From NCBI RefSeq assembly GCF_003056345.1, contig NZ_PYWB01000001.1, positions 186,001-250,000 of the forward strand: a stretch of 64,000 nucleotides of DNA. The letters run 5' to 3'. Under the pieces are notes generated by a model that was not told where the DNA came from, made no database searches, and saw only the letters and a list, made by a program, of their open reading frames with translations. Numbering within the stretch: the stretch's first letter is position 1; each line of letters begins with the position of its first letter. Below are positions 34,918 through 44,577 of this stretch, one piece after another. This stretch comes from Devosia submarina. GTDB taxonomy: Bacteria > Pseudomonadota > Alphaproteobacteria > Rhizobiales > Devosiaceae. The position numbers and the translations under genes are program-made.

Positions 34918-35079
34918 CGCCCACGCTCGTCGCCCTTCGGCAGTTTTCCTGCCATGGACACTTCCACCACTACCAAACCGTGATGCGCTGAAACCGGGTC
35001 GCTCTGCGTCCTGATTCCTGCCCATCCACCATCATCAACAAGAGGCCGGCCCGCGCCCAAACGCGTCCCGGAAATCATC

Positions 35080-35340
35080 ATGTTCAACAACACTGTTCCT
35101 CAAGGCAGCATTGTTCTGCGCCTCGAGTTCTCCATCGCCGATGCCGTGCACCAACGCGGCTTGCTATCCGTGCTTGCCGCAGCCATCGCCGCTTGGTGGA
35201 ACCGTCCGCGTCTGCCTGCAACCCTGCCGGCATATTTGCGGGAAGATCTGGGCCTGCTCCCGTCTGCAAGCCCCGCCCACTGGCTCGACATCCCAAGCAA
35301 TGTCACCATCCCGCCCCCCTTAAGGAGACCCGGGATGTAA
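35080..35340 (+). CDS. Small DUF1127-like protein
   Basis: This 86-residue frame encodes a hydrophobic first half (LLSVLAAAIAAWWNRPR) followed by LPAYLREDLGLLPSASPAHWLD. The Arg-rich turn after a Trp pair and the motif LxxxLREDLGL resemble DUF1127 proteins, short Arg-rich RNA-associated proteins common in this order. Unlike typical members it is less basic and has a Pro-rich end. The match is partial and rests on one motif. No clear ribosome-binding site precedes the ATG. A strong hairpin follows 6 bases after the stop. I assign no function. Confidence 0.4.
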   Translation: MFNNTVPQGSIVLRLEFSIADAVHQRGLLSVLAAAIAAWWNRPRLPATLPAYLREDLGLLPSASPAHWLDIPSNVTIPPPLRRPGM

Positions 35341-35345
35341 AAGAG

Positions 35346-35379
35346 GAGGTGGCTGCGCTGCAGTGCACGCAGCCACCTC
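35346..35379. terminator. Perfect 12-bp hairpin upstream of hisS
   Basis: Arms GAGGTGGCTGCG and CGCAGCCACCTC pair perfectly around a 10-base loop. The plus-strand flank AATTCG is not T-rich, so it is not a textbook terminator in that direction; on the minus strand a CTCTTTT run follows. It could end the small upstream gene or act in the hisS leader. Confidence 0.5.
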
Positions 35380-35526
35380 AATTCGTCCTCAAAGGAGCCG
35401 GTGCCTGCGCAAGATTCAGCAACACGCAAGGCGCCGTCACATGGGACGCCAGGTGGGGGTTTCAACCCCTGTTGTCTCCACCCCCTTGATCCGCTAGGAA
35501 CGGCGCGACTTCGCCAAGGCAGCCAG

Positions 35527-37032
35527 ATGACCGAAAAAACGCAAAAAACCAAGCTGATCGCGCCCCGCCTGCCACGCGGCTTTGAAGACCGCACGCCCGG
35601 CGAAATCGCGGCTGTCGGCGCCATGATCGAAAAGATTAAGGCGGTCTACGAGCGCTATGGCTTCGATCCCGTCGAAACCCCGCTCTTTGAATACACCGAG
35701 ACGCTGGGCAAATTCCTGCCCGACACCGATCGGCCAAATGCCGGCGTCTTTTCCCTGCAGGACGACGACGAACAATGGATGAGCCTGCGCTATGACTTGA
35801 CGGCGCCGCTCGCCCGCTATTTCGCCGAAAACTTCGAAACTCTGCCCAAGCCCTACCGCTCCTATCGGCAGGGCTATGTGTTCCGCAACGAAAAGCCCGG
35901 CCCCGGCCGCTTCCGCCAGTTCATGCAGTTTGACGCCGACACTGTTGGGGCAGGGGGGGGCGAAGCCGACGCTGAAATGTGCATGATGATGGCCGATGTG
36001 ATGGACGCGCTAGGCCTTTCCGGCCAATACGTGGTACGCGTCAACAATCGCAAAGTGCTCGACGGTGTCCTTGCCACAGCCGGGGTCACCACCGACGAGC
36101 AGAAGCTCACGGTCCTCCGCGCCATCGACAAGCTCGATAAATTCGGAACCGAAGGCGTGAAACTTCTCCTCGGCGCCGGCCGGAAGGACGAAAGTGGCGA
36201 CTTCACCAAGGGCGCTGGCCTTTCCCCCGAACAGATCGAGCCGATCCTTGCCTATGTCGATAGCGGCGTCCCGGCCGATGGCGTGGAACGCGGCAGCAAC
36301 GCCCATGTCGTTTCGACCATCAACACGCTTGCCGGCCTCATCGGCGGGTCCGAAGCAGGCCTGCAGGGTGTGCAGGAACTGGCCTCCATCTTCGGCCTCG
36401 TCAGCGCCGCTGGCTTCGGCGGCCGCGTCATCCTCGATCCCTCCGTCGTGCGCGGCCTTGAATACTACACTGGCCCCGTCTTCGAAATTGAATTGACCTT
36501 CAAGGTTCAAAACGAAAAGGGCCAGGACGTTGTATTCGGGTCCGTCGGCGGCGGAGGCCGTTATGATGGCCTTGTGTCCCGCTTCCGCCGCGAGCCCGTC
36601 CCGGCTACCGGCTTTTCCATCGGCGTGTCGCGCCTGGCCAATGCTCTGAAGCTTACCGGCAATCTCGGCGCCTCCGAACCCGTCGGGCCTGTCGTTGTCC
36701 TCGTCATGGACAAGGACCAGATGGCCGGCTACCAGGCCATGGTTTCAGAACTCCGCAATGCCGGTATCCGCGCCGAAATGTTCCTGGGCAATACCAAGAA
36801 CTTTGGCAAACAAGTTGCCTATGCCGACAAGCGCAATGCCCCCGCCGTTATCATCGAAGGCTCCCAGGAGCGCGAAACGGGAATCCTTCAGATCAAGGAT
36901 CTGATCGCCGGCAAACAAGCCGCCTCTGCCATCACCGACAACGCCGAATGGAAAGCCGCTCGCCCCGGCCAGTTCGAAATCAAGCGCGAAGACCTCGTCA
37001 GCGCCATCCAAAAACTGCTGAGCGAGCAATGA
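35527..37032 (+). CDS. hisS: Histidyl-tRNA synthetase
   Basis: HisRS charges tRNA-His. The 501-residue protein starts [29 protein letters not shown]. Class II motif 2 is visible as [29 protein letters not shown], the HisRS-specific histidine motifs as [16 protein letters not shown], and motif 3 near [13 protein letters not shown]. The C-terminal anticodon domain spans the last 100 residues ([15 protein letters not shown]). It is longer than E. coli HisRS and fits the alphaproteobacterial type that reads tRNA-His without G-1, which is what the tRNA at 31304 shows. The gene overlaps hisZ by four bases (ATGA). The 186-base leader contains a strong hairpin. Confidence 0.96.
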   Translation: MTEKTQKTKLIAPRLPRGFEDRTPGEIAAVGAMIEKIKAVYERYGFDPVETPLFEYTETLGKFLPDTDRPNAGVFSLQDDDEQWMSLRYDLTAPLARYFAENFETLPKPYRSYRQGYVFRNEKPGPGRFRQFMQFDADTVGAGGGEADAEMCMMMADVMDALGLSGQYVVRVNNRKVLDGVLATAGVTTDEQKLTVLRAIDKLDKFGTEGVKLLLGAGRKDESGDFTKGAGLSPEQIEPILAYVDSGVPADGVERGSNAHVVSTINTLAGLIGGSEAGLQGVQELASIFGLVSAAGFGGRVILDPSVVRGLEYYTGPVFEIELTFKVQNEKGQDVVFGSVGGGGRYDGLVSRFRREPVPATGFSIGVSRLANALKLTGNLGASEPVGPVVVLVMDKDQMAGYQAMVSELRNAGIRAEMFLGNTKNFGKQVAYADKRNAPAVIIEGSQERETGILQIKDLIAGKQAASAITDNAEWKAARPGQFEIKREDLVSAIQKLLSEQ

Positions 37033-38093
37033 CCGGCGCCGCCCTCCGCCGCGCCAACCTCGAGGCCCTCGTGGAGGCCCAGGGCGCCACGCGCGCAACG
37101 CCGCCCTTGTTGCTGTCCGCCGATCCCTATTTCGACCTCGCCGGCGAGGAATTCGGACGCCGCCTCCTGCTCACCACGGATGCGACTGGCGCCGAGCACT
37201 GCCTGCGCCCCGATTTCACCCTGCCGATCGTTCAAGCCTATATTGCCGATGGCGTCGGCAAGCCCGCAGCCTTCTCCTATCTTGGGCCCATTTTCCGCCA
37301 GCGCGAAACCGGTGCCGCCGAGTTCGACCAGGCCGGCATCGAACTCCTCGCCCAGCCCGATGGCGATATCGCGCTTGATCAGGTGCTGACCTTCGCCCGC
37401 GCCGCCCTTTCCATTTTCCACGTTGTGCCCCATGTTCGCCTTGGCGGCGTCGGCCTCTTCGAAGCCTTGCTGGTCCAGGCCGATATGCCCGACGCTTGGC
37501 GCCCGCGCATCCGCAACCGCTTCGGCCACACCGAAGCGCTCGATCGCCTGCTGACCCGTCTGGAAGCTGCGCCCGACATGCCACGCGAACAGCAGCCCAG
37601 CCGCGATGCGCTGATCGAGGACATCACCGCCCAAATGGTCGCAGCCGGGCTCAGCCTCTCTGAAGGCCGCAGCCCCGCCGAGATCGCTGACCGCTACCTC
37701 GAACAGCAAGCCCTCGACGCCGCCCACGTTCCCGCCGCAACTCTCAAACTCCTGCGCGATTACCTCGCTATCTCCGGCCCCGTCTTGCAGGCGCTGACCC
37801 AGATCGAAGCCCTCGCCAGCCAGCACAAGCTGATGCTCGGCGCCCCCATCCGCGCCATTCGCCGCCATCTCAATGGCCTGGGTGAAGCCCGTGTCACCTT
37901 CGACGCCAGCTTCTCCCCGCGCCTTGATTATTACACCGGCATTGTCTTTGAGATGACCGGCGCAAATGGACAGATCCTGGCTTCCGGCGGCCAATATGAC
38001 CGCCTCCTTGAACGCCTCGGCGCCACTGCCCCCATTGCCGCCTCCGGTTGCTCTGTCTGGGTCGACCGCCTCGAAGCGGAGGTTAAGCTATGA
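37029..38093 (+). CDS. hisZ: ATP phosphoribosyltransferase regulatory subunit
   Basis: HisZ is a HisRS-like protein without charging activity that joins the short form of HisG to make the first enzyme of histidine synthesis. The 354-residue product has class II synthetase-like segments such as [41 protein letters not shown] and [40 protein letters not shown]. It lacks the HisRS anticodon domain. Overlap with hisS (ATGA) shows translational coupling, and hisG of the short form follows after a repeat. The set agrees with a HisG-HisZ octameric enzyme that is feedback-inhibited by histidine. Confidence 0.95.
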   Translation: MTGAALRRANLEALVEAQGATRATPPLLLSADPYFDLAGEEFGRRLLLTTDATGAEHCLRPDFTLPIVQAYIADGVGKPAAFSYLGPIFRQRETGAAEFDQAGIELLAQPDGDIALDQVLTFARAALSIFHVVPHVRLGGVGLFEALLVQADMPDAWRPRIRNRFGHTEALDRLLTRLEAAPDMPREQQPSRDALIEDITAQMVAAGLSLSEGRSPAEIADRYLEQQALDAAHVPAATLKLLRDYLAISGPVLQALTQIEALASQHKLMLGAPIRAIRRHLNGLGEARVTFDASFSPRLDYYTGIVFEMTGANGQILASGGQYDRLLERLGATAPIAASGCSVWVDRLEAEVKL

Positions 38094-38105
38094 CTGACGT
38101 GTCGC

Positions 38106-38160
38106 TGATGTCGCAGTCGACACCCTCCCCCTTGCGGGGAGGGATCAAGGGTGGGGGTAG
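38106..38160. repeat. Family C copy between hisZ and hisG
   Basis: This is the standard short copy: AGTCGACACCCTCCCCC, then GCGGGGAGGGATCAAGGGTG and a GGGGT end. It occupies most of the 97-base hisZ-hisG gap, inside what should be one operon. Confidence 0.8.
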
Positions 38161-38190
38161 GCTGGCCCTAATCCATGAGGCGTCAACAGC

Positions 38191-38898
38191 ATGACCGGCA
38201 TCACCCTCGCCGTTCCGTCCAAGGGACGCCTTGAAGAACTCACCCGCGAATGGTTCGCGCAAAACAGCATGATCATCACCCGCCCCGGCGGCGCGCGCTC
38301 CTATCTGGGCGCCATCGAGGGCATGCCTGAGGTTACCGTCCGCTTCTTCCCGGCCTCCGAGATCGCCCGCGAACTCATTCGCGGCACCATCGATATCGGT
38401 GTCACCGGCCGCGACCTGATCCACGAAACCAGCGAGCAGGGCCCCGGCGCCGTCCACTTCGCCAAGCCCCTGGGCTTCGGTAATGCCGATGTGGTGGTCG
38501 CGGTACCCGACTCCTGGATCGACGTCACCCATATGCACGATCTGGCCGACGTCGCCTCCGATTTCCGCACCCGCCACGGCCGTTGGATGCGCATCGCCAC
38601 CAAATACATCACCATAACCCGCCAGCATTTTGCCAAGGCGGGGATTGCCGAATACCGGACCGTTGAAAGCCTCGGCGCCACCGAAGCCGCACCCGCTTCG
38701 GGCGTCGCCGATATCGTTGTGGACATCACCACCACCGGCTCCACTCTCGCCGCCAATGGCCTGCGCGTCCTTGAAGATGGCGTCATGCTCCAAAGCGAGG
38801 CCTGCCTCATTGTCTCGCGAACTGCCGAACGTTCACCACCAAGCCAAGCCCAGCTCGACAGCTTCCTCACCAAACTCAGCGCCGAAATAGCCTCCTGA
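38191..38898 (+). CDS. hisG: ATP phosphoribosyltransferase, short form
   Basis: HisG joins ATP and phosphoribosyl diphosphate in the first step of histidine synthesis. The 235-residue protein is the short form that lacks the C-terminal regulatory domain and needs HisZ. Family segments are ITLAVPSKGRLEELTREWF at the start, ARSYLGAIEGMPEVTVRF, TVDIGVTGRDLIHE (here TIDIGVTGRDLIHE) and the phosphate-binding loop DIVVDITTTGSTLAANGLRVLEDG. It follows hisZ after 97 bases, mostly a family C repeat. Confidence 0.96.
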   Translation: MTGITLAVPSKGRLEELTREWFAQNSMIITRPGGARSYLGAIEGMPEVTVRFFPASEIARELIRGTIDIGVTGRDLIHETSEQGPGAVHFAKPLGFGNADVVVAVPDSWIDVTHMHDLADVASDFRTRHGRWMRIATKYITITRQHFAKAGIAEYRTVESLGATEAAPASGVADIVVDITTTGSTLAANGLRVLEDGVMLQSEACLIVSRTAERSPPSQAQLDSFLTKLSAEIAS

Positions 38899-38905
38899 AA
38901 CCCTG

Positions 38906-38944
38906 GTAGACCTCTTGGTGAGCCAGTCGAACCACGAGGTCGTC
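38906..38944. repeat. Family A copy after hisG
   Basis: A single copy, GTAGACCTCTTGGTGAGCC with its partner arm, begins 8 bases after the hisG stop. It might act as an mRNA end structure. Confidence 0.75.
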
Positions 38945-38978
38945 TCACCACAATCGCCACCCGCCCGAAAGCTGACCC

Positions 38979-39731
38979 ATGCTTATCGACCCCATGATCC
39001 TTCTGGCGCTTGCGGGGGTCGGCATGCTGGCCGGCTTTGTGGATGCTGTGGCAGGCGGCGGCGGCATGATCGGCATTCCCGCCTTGCTTTTTGTTGGCCT
39101 GCCACCCGTATCGGCTCTCGCCACCAACAAGCTCCAGGGCGTGGTCGGCACGGCCATGGCCGCGCTCACCTTCTGGCGGCGCGGCTATGTCTCCTTGCGC
39201 GCACTGGTTCCCGCCATTGCGCTCACCTTTGCCGGCAGTCTCATCGGCGCCCTTGTCGTCAAGCAGGTTGACACGAGCCTCCTCCAGATCGCCGTGCCCG
39301 TCGCCCTGATCGGGATCGCACTTTACTTCCTGTTTTCCCCCAGCCTTTCCGACGCCGATCGCACGGCTCGCTTGCCATTTGCGCTGGCCGTCCCCGCCAT
39401 CGGCTTCGTCCTCGGCTTCTATGATGGCATTTTCGGTCCCGGCACCGGCTCGTTCTTCACCATCTGCTTCGTGACGCTCCTGGGCCTGGGCGTCACCCGC
39501 GCCTCGGGCCACACCAAGGTGCTCAACTTCACCTCAAATTTAGCAGCACTGGTGATCTTTATTCCTGCCGGCGACGTCGTCTGGCCCGCCGCCATCGCCA
39601 TGGCCATCGGCCAGCTGATCGGCGGCTATGCCGGCGCCCGCGCCGGCATCCGCTTCGGCGCCAAGCTTATCCGCCCTCTCGTGGTGGTCATTTCCGTCAG
39701 CATGGCCGTCAAGCTTCTGTTCTTCCCGTAG
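38979..39731 (+). CDS. TSUP family transporter (TauE/SafE)
   Basis: The 250-residue membrane protein belongs to the TauE/SafE (TSUP) family. It has about eight helices in two related halves: DPMILLALAGVGMLAGFVDAVAGGGGMIGIPALLFVGLPP opens the first, and LPFALAVPAIGFVLGFYDGIFGPGTGSFFTICFV opens the second. The two Gly-rich loops with Asp are characteristic. Members export or import sulfite, sulfoacetate, taurine-derived compounds or other small acids; which one is unknown here. The subgroup with VVGTAMAALTFWRRGYVSLRAL resembles the YfcA type. It is a single gene, 15 bases from the convergent BrnA-like gene. Confidence 0.9.
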   Translation: MLIDPMILLALAGVGMLAGFVDAVAGGGGMIGIPALLFVGLPPVSALATNKLQGVVGTAMAALTFWRRGYVSLRALVPAIALTFAGSLIGALVVKQVDTSLLQIAVPVALIGIALYFLFSPSLSDADRTARLPFALAVPAIGFVLGFYDGIFGPGTGSFFTICFVTLLGLGVTRASGHTKVLNFTSNLAALVIFIPAGDVVWPAAIAMAIGQLIGGYAGARAGIRFGAKLIRPLVVVISVSMAVKLLFFP

Positions 39732-39745
39732 GGAAGGGCAGGCGC

Positions 39746-39979
39746 CTATTCCTCCGGCAGCCCCACCGCCTGGCGCAGGGCCGCATTGATCCGCTCCTGC
39801 CAGCCCGGCCCATCCTCCTGGAAGTGCTCCAGCACGGCGCGATCGAGACGCATCGTCACCATCTCCTTACCCGATGGCGGCACGACCTTCTTGGGTGCTG
39901 CCTCCGCTGGCTTGCTCGTCACCGCCTTGAACGCCGCTTCCGCCTGATCAAACGCGCTGCCGCGCCGTGGTGGTCTCAT
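39746..39979 (-). CDS. BrnA-like antitoxin domain protein without a toxin partner
   Basis: The 77-residue protein begins MRPPRRGSAFDQAEAAFK and ends KEMVTMRLDRAVLEHFQEDGPGWQERINAALRQAVGLPEE. The ending matches the ribbon-helix-helix of BrnA antitoxins (VTxRLDxxVLExFxxxGPGxQxRINAxLR). BrnA normally represses its operon and neutralises the BrnT RNase encoded beside it. No BrnT-like frame is found on either side, so this is either an orphan antitoxin or a ribbon-helix-helix regulator of something else. GAGGGAGAG precedes the ATG. It lies just downstream of the groEL terminator on the same strand and meets the transporter gene end to end. Confidence 0.75.
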   Translation of the reverse strand: MRPPRRGSAFDQAEAAFKAVTSKPAEAAPKKVVPPSGKEMVTMRLDRAVLEHFQEDGPGWQERINAALRQAVGLPEE

Positions 39980-40034
39980 GTTTATCTCTCCCTCGAGCTT
40001 GCTCCCATTTGGTTCTAACCCGCCTGAGACAAAC

Positions 40035-40062
40035 AAAAAAGGCGCAGTGTTTCCACTGCGCC
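40035..40062 (-). terminator. Rho-independent terminator downstream of groEL
   Basis: On the minus strand the stem GGCGCAGTG/CACTGCGCC closes a four-base loop and is followed by TTTTTT. It lies about 170 bases after the groEL stop. Two more hairpins lie between it and the gene: CTAGTTCGC/GCGAACTAG at the stop codon and GCGATCGGC/GCCGATCGC at 40168-40190. Confidence 0.8.
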
Positions 40063-40234
40063 TTTCCTTGAAGGTTCGTGACTGGGAAGAAACGAACCTC
40101 CAAGTCCTTAATCTTACTTTAGGCGGCAAAGGCCGCCCGGCCGTCGGCCGCACTCGCGTAGGGGCAGCGATCGGCGGCTTGCCGATCGCGATACGGCCCG
40201 TGAGCGAGAAGGAAACCTAGTTCGCTTTCGCGAA

Positions 40235-41887
<1,653 letters not shown>

Positions 41888-41924
41888 TTAAAGTGCAAAT
41901 GGAGGGAAAAGGCAAAAGAAGCGC

Positions 41925-42215
41925 TTAGGCTTCGATGATGCCCATGATGTCCGACTCTTTCATGATCAGCAGGTCTTCACCGTCGACCTTGACTTCAGTG
42001 CCGCTCCACTTGCCAAACAGCACGCGGTCGCCGGCCTTCACGTCAAGCGCAGTGATCTTGCCCTGGTCGTCGCGCGCACCGGGGCCAACAGCAACGATCA
42101 CGCCTTCGCTTGGCTTTTCCTTGGCGGTGTCGGGGATGATGATCCCGCCTTTGGTCTTTTCTTCGCTGTCGAGGCGACGAACGACCACACGGTCGTGCAG
42201 GGGACGGAAGCTCAT
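41925..42215 (-). CDS. groES: Co-chaperonin GroES
   Basis: GroES (96 residues) caps the GroEL chamber. [38 protein letters not shown] contains the mobile loop (about residues 16-32), and [34 protein letters not shown] completes the fold. AGGAGCAAAC precedes the ATG, and an ATG nine codons upstream is rejected since the family starts at MSFRP. It is first in the groESL operon, with the CIRCE operator 37-63 bases upstream of the start. Confidence 0.99.
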   Translation of the reverse strand: MSFRPLHDRVVVRRLDSEEKTKGGIIIPDTAKEKPSEGVIVAVGPGARDDQGKITALDVKAGDRVLFGKWSGTEVKVDGEDLLIMKESDIMGIIEA

Positions 42216-42251
42216 GTTTGCTCCTATAGCATCTGAATGCAATTTGGTCCT

Positions 42252-42278
42252 TTAGCACTCACGCGAAGAGAGTGCTAA
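42252..42278. promoter_or_regulatory. CIRCE element, HrcA operator
   Basis: TTAGCACTC and GAGTGCTAA flank a 9-base spacer, a perfect match to the CIRCE consensus. It lies in the groESL 5' region just after the predicted transcript start, where HrcA would block transcription at normal temperature. Confidence 0.97.
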
Positions 42279-42290
42279 CAAGGTGCACGG

Positions 42291-42319
42291 GATATATGGC
42301 TGCCCCTCTGAGGAGTCAA
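42291..42319 (-). promoter_or_regulatory. Sigma-70 promoter of groESL
   Basis: On the minus strand TTGACT (42319-42314) and TATATC (42296-42291) are spaced by 17 bases. The predicted start, about 7 bases further, falls right before CIRCE. Confidence 0.8.
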
Positions 42320-42387
42320 GGACGCGTGAACTGATCATCTTGTTTAGGCGTTAGAAAAGATCAGTTTCCAACCCATGGCAGGTAATC

Positions 42388-42750
42388 ATGACGCGTCAAT
42401 GTCTCGACAAGGATATCAAGATCAGGCCGGTCGAGGGGCGGGTGCACGTTATTTTCGACGATGCGGAAATCGCAAGTTCCCTCAATGCGCTCGAGCTGGA
42501 TGAACCCGGCTCGCCCTTGCGCATCTATCTGCCCCGCAGCGATGTACGTGAAGACGTGCTCGAAATGTCCGAAACCCACACGACTTGCCCCTACAAGGGC
42601 GTTGCGTCCTATTACAACATCAAGACCCTGACCGCTAACGGACCCGACCAGGTCTGGTATTACCCCGACCCATGCCCGCTGGTCGAACCCATTCGCGACC
42701 ACCTCGCCTTCTGGGGCGACAAGATCGAGTACCGCCGCTCCGAGGTCTAG
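42388..42750 (+). CDS. DUF427 domain-containing protein
   Basis: The 120-residue protein is a single DUF427 domain. IKIRPVEGRVHVIFDDAEIASSLNALELDEPG is the first half; THTTCPYKGVASYYNIKT, where Cys and the Lys-Gly pair are conserved, and VWYYPDPCPLVEPIRDHLAFWGDKIE form the second. DUF427 proteins are small beta-rich proteins, widespread in bacteria and fungi, with no established activity; the conserved Cys-Pro-x-Lys-Gly suggests a ligand site. It is divergent from groES and stands alone. Confidence 0.9.
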   Translation: MTRQCLDKDIKIRPVEGRVHVIFDDAEIASSLNALELDEPGSPLRIYLPRSDVREDVLEMSETHTTCPYKGVASYYNIKTLTANGPDQVWYYPDPCPLVEPIRDHLAFWGDKIEYRRSEV

Positions 42751-43127
42751 CCCATCGGCTGTGCGCACACTTGTCCATCTACTCCCCCATGGTGCAGGCC
42801 GTGGCACATTGCCTGCCAACCTCCATGCGCCCAGCGGGTCGCGCGAACCGGCTAGCATGGAGGTCAGATGGGGCGGGAATGTTCGTGATTCCCGCAGGCA
42901 AGCGGAAGTGTCACCAATGCCTCTGGGAGGCTCAGGGACCAGAGTCGCGCGCGCCAGAAAATCCCATCGCATGTGGCGGGGCTTTGTCTCACTACTCTAA
43001 AATCAATCCGGGGCATCGCTCCGCCACATGCACGCTGATCATCACCGCACCTGGGGCGGCGCTTGCGTTCGCCCCCAAAACCACTTTCCCCCTTTAACCC
43101 CACGCCAAGCTGCGCCATAAGGCACCC
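42751..43127. other. Gene-free 377-base stretch with a long inverted repeat
   Basis: No convincing gene is present and none of the three repeat families occurs. Perfect 11-base arms GCATGTGGCGG (42969-42979) and CCGCCACATGC (43021-43031) enclose 41 bases. A second pair, GCGGGAAT/ATTCCCGC, lies at 42876-42897. The minus strand reads GGTCCCTGAGCC near 42930-42941, resembling a segment of 6S RNA. A structured RNA is possible. Confidence 0.35.
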
Positions 43128-43322
43128 ATGACACAGGACAACGCACTCTCCATCAAGCTGCGCCTCAAGGGCGGCAGCGGTCCCAACGCCAACTGGCATT
43201 GGGAGATCCACGACGCTTCCGGCAAAATCGTCAAGACCGGCTCTGCTGTCGGCCCCGAGCACAAGGCTTTCGCCACCGCGCGGATCGCCAAGGAAAAGCT
43301 GGAGCAATCCTCCAGCCGCTAG
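43128..43322 (+). CDS. Small conserved hypothetical protein
   Basis: This 64-residue protein (MTQDNALSIKLRLKGGSGPNANWHWEIHDASGKIVKTGSAVG, then an Ala/Lys-rich helix) has an alternating pattern of beta strands in the first 40 residues and a C-terminal helix. The pattern KLRLK...WHWEIHD..G.IVKTG looks like a small beta-sheet protein rather than random translation, and its codon use is like that of neighbouring genes. I do not recognise a named family. It lies 22 bases before the DMT transporter gene on the same strand, so the two probably share a transcript. No signal peptide or metal motif is visible. Confidence 0.6.
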   Translation: MTQDNALSIKLRLKGGSGPNANWHWEIHDASGKIVKTGSAVGPEHKAFATARIAKEKLEQSSSR

Positions 43323-43344
43323 GCCCGGCAACAAAGAGACCGTC

Positions 43345-44307
43345 GTGACCGATTCCGCGTCGCCTGCCGCGATCAGCCCCGCACAGCATCAGGGCGGACC
43401 CTTGCGCGGCATTACCCTCAAGGTGTTTTCTGTCTGCGCCTTTGTGGTCATGGCGACGCTGCTCAAGGCGACCCAAACCATTCCGGCGGGAGAACTCGTG
43501 TTCTTCCGCTGCTTCTTTGCCATTTTGCCTGTTGTTGCCTATCTCGGCTGGAAGCGGCAATTGCGTGTGGCGCTTTATACCGCCAACCCTTGGGGCCACG
43601 TGCTGCGCGCCCTGATCGGCGTTGTCTCCATGGGCCTGGGCTTTTTCGCTCTGACGCGCCTGCCACTGCCTGAAACCACCGCCATCCAATATGCGACGCC
43701 GCTTTTGATCGTGGTGTTCAGCGCGCTCCTTCTCAAGGAACGCGTGCATATTTTCCGCTGGAGCGCTGTCCTGATCGGGCTCGTCGGCGTCGTCATCATC
43801 CTTTGGCCGCGCCTGACGGTATTTTCCAGCGGCAACATGGATGACAGCGCCACCATCGGCGCCATCGCCTCCTTCTGCGCGGCCATCATGGCGGCGTTTG
43901 CCATGATGCAGGTGCGCAAGCTGGTGCAAACCGAGCGCACCGAAGCGATCGTCGTTTATTTCTTTATATGCGCCACGATCCTGTCGCTGCTGACCATCCC
44001 CTTCGGCTGGGTCATGCCAACGCCCGAGCAAGCATTCCTGCTGATCTGTGCGGGCTTTGCCGGCGGCGTCGGCCAGCTTTTGCTCACGTCATGCTACCGC
44101 TATGCCGACATGTCGGTGATCGCGCCGTTTGAATATGTCTCGCTGATCCTCACCATCATCATCGGCTTCGTAGTGTTCAGCGACATTCCCACGCCCACCA
44201 TGCTGATCGGCGCCCTGATCATCGTCGCCTCCGGCATCGCCGTCATCCTGCGCGAACACTATCTCGGCTTGGATCGGGTAAAAGCCCGCGAAGCCAACAC
44301 GCCCTGA
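43345..44307 (+). CDS. DMT/EamA family transporter
   Basis: The 320-residue inner-membrane protein has ten hydrophobic helices formed by two EamA repeats. GITLKVFSVCAFVVMATLLKATQTIPAGELVFFRCFFAILPVVAYLGW opens the first, and IGAIASFCAAIMAAFAMMQVRKLVQTERTEAIVVYFFI opens the second. PLPETTAIQYATPLLIVVFSALLLKERVHIFRW is the usual end of the first half. The family exports amino acids, nucleosides or other metabolites; the solute is unknown. The start is GTG, supported by AAAGAGA a few bases upstream and by the family's N-terminal layout. A family A repeat pair follows the gene. Confidence 0.9.
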   Translation: MTDSASPAAISPAQHQGGPLRGITLKVFSVCAFVVMATLLKATQTIPAGELVFFRCFFAILPVVAYLGWKRQLRVALYTANPWGHVLRALIGVVSMGLGFFALTRLPLPETTAIQYATPLLIVVFSALLLKERVHIFRWSAVLIGLVGVVIILWPRLTVFSSGNMDDSATIGAIASFCAAIMAAFAMMQVRKLVQTERTEAIVVYFFICATILSLLTIPFGWVMPTPEQAFLLICAGFAGGVGQLLLTSCYRYADMSVIAPFEYVSLILTIIIGFVVFSDIPTPTMLIGALIIVASGIAVILREHYLGLDRVKAREANTP

Positions 44308-44328
44308 GCCAACTTGTCCCCCAAGGCC

Positions 44329-44574
44329 CAGAGACCTTTTGGTGAGCCTGTCGAACCAGGTGGTCGAGTGAGTGGAGCGCCCCACATCCCAGATCGTCAC
44401 CCTCGGGCTCGACCCGAGGGCTCTGTACTTATTTAAGAACTTCCAAGTGAAGAACCCTGGAGTTGGGCCGAGCCTCAGAGACCTTATGGTGAGCCTGTCG
44501 AACCACGAGGTCGAGCGAGTGGAGGCCGGGGTGCCACGCCCCCATCCTTCTACAGGCTCAGGATGAGGCCTACT
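44329..44574. repeat. Cluster of family A and family B repeats
   Basis: Family A copies lie at 44329-44367, 44480-44517 and, inverted, 44549-44574; one family B copy (CCCTCGGG/CCCGAGGG) lies at 44392-44432. They fill the 270-base gap between convergent genes. Confidence 0.8.
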
Positions 44575-44577
44575 GCA

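Noticed and set aside
36888-37994. 368-residue minus-strand frame opposite hisS and hisZ
   Set aside because: It is Gly/Glu/Ala-rich antisense translation covering two well-supported genes.
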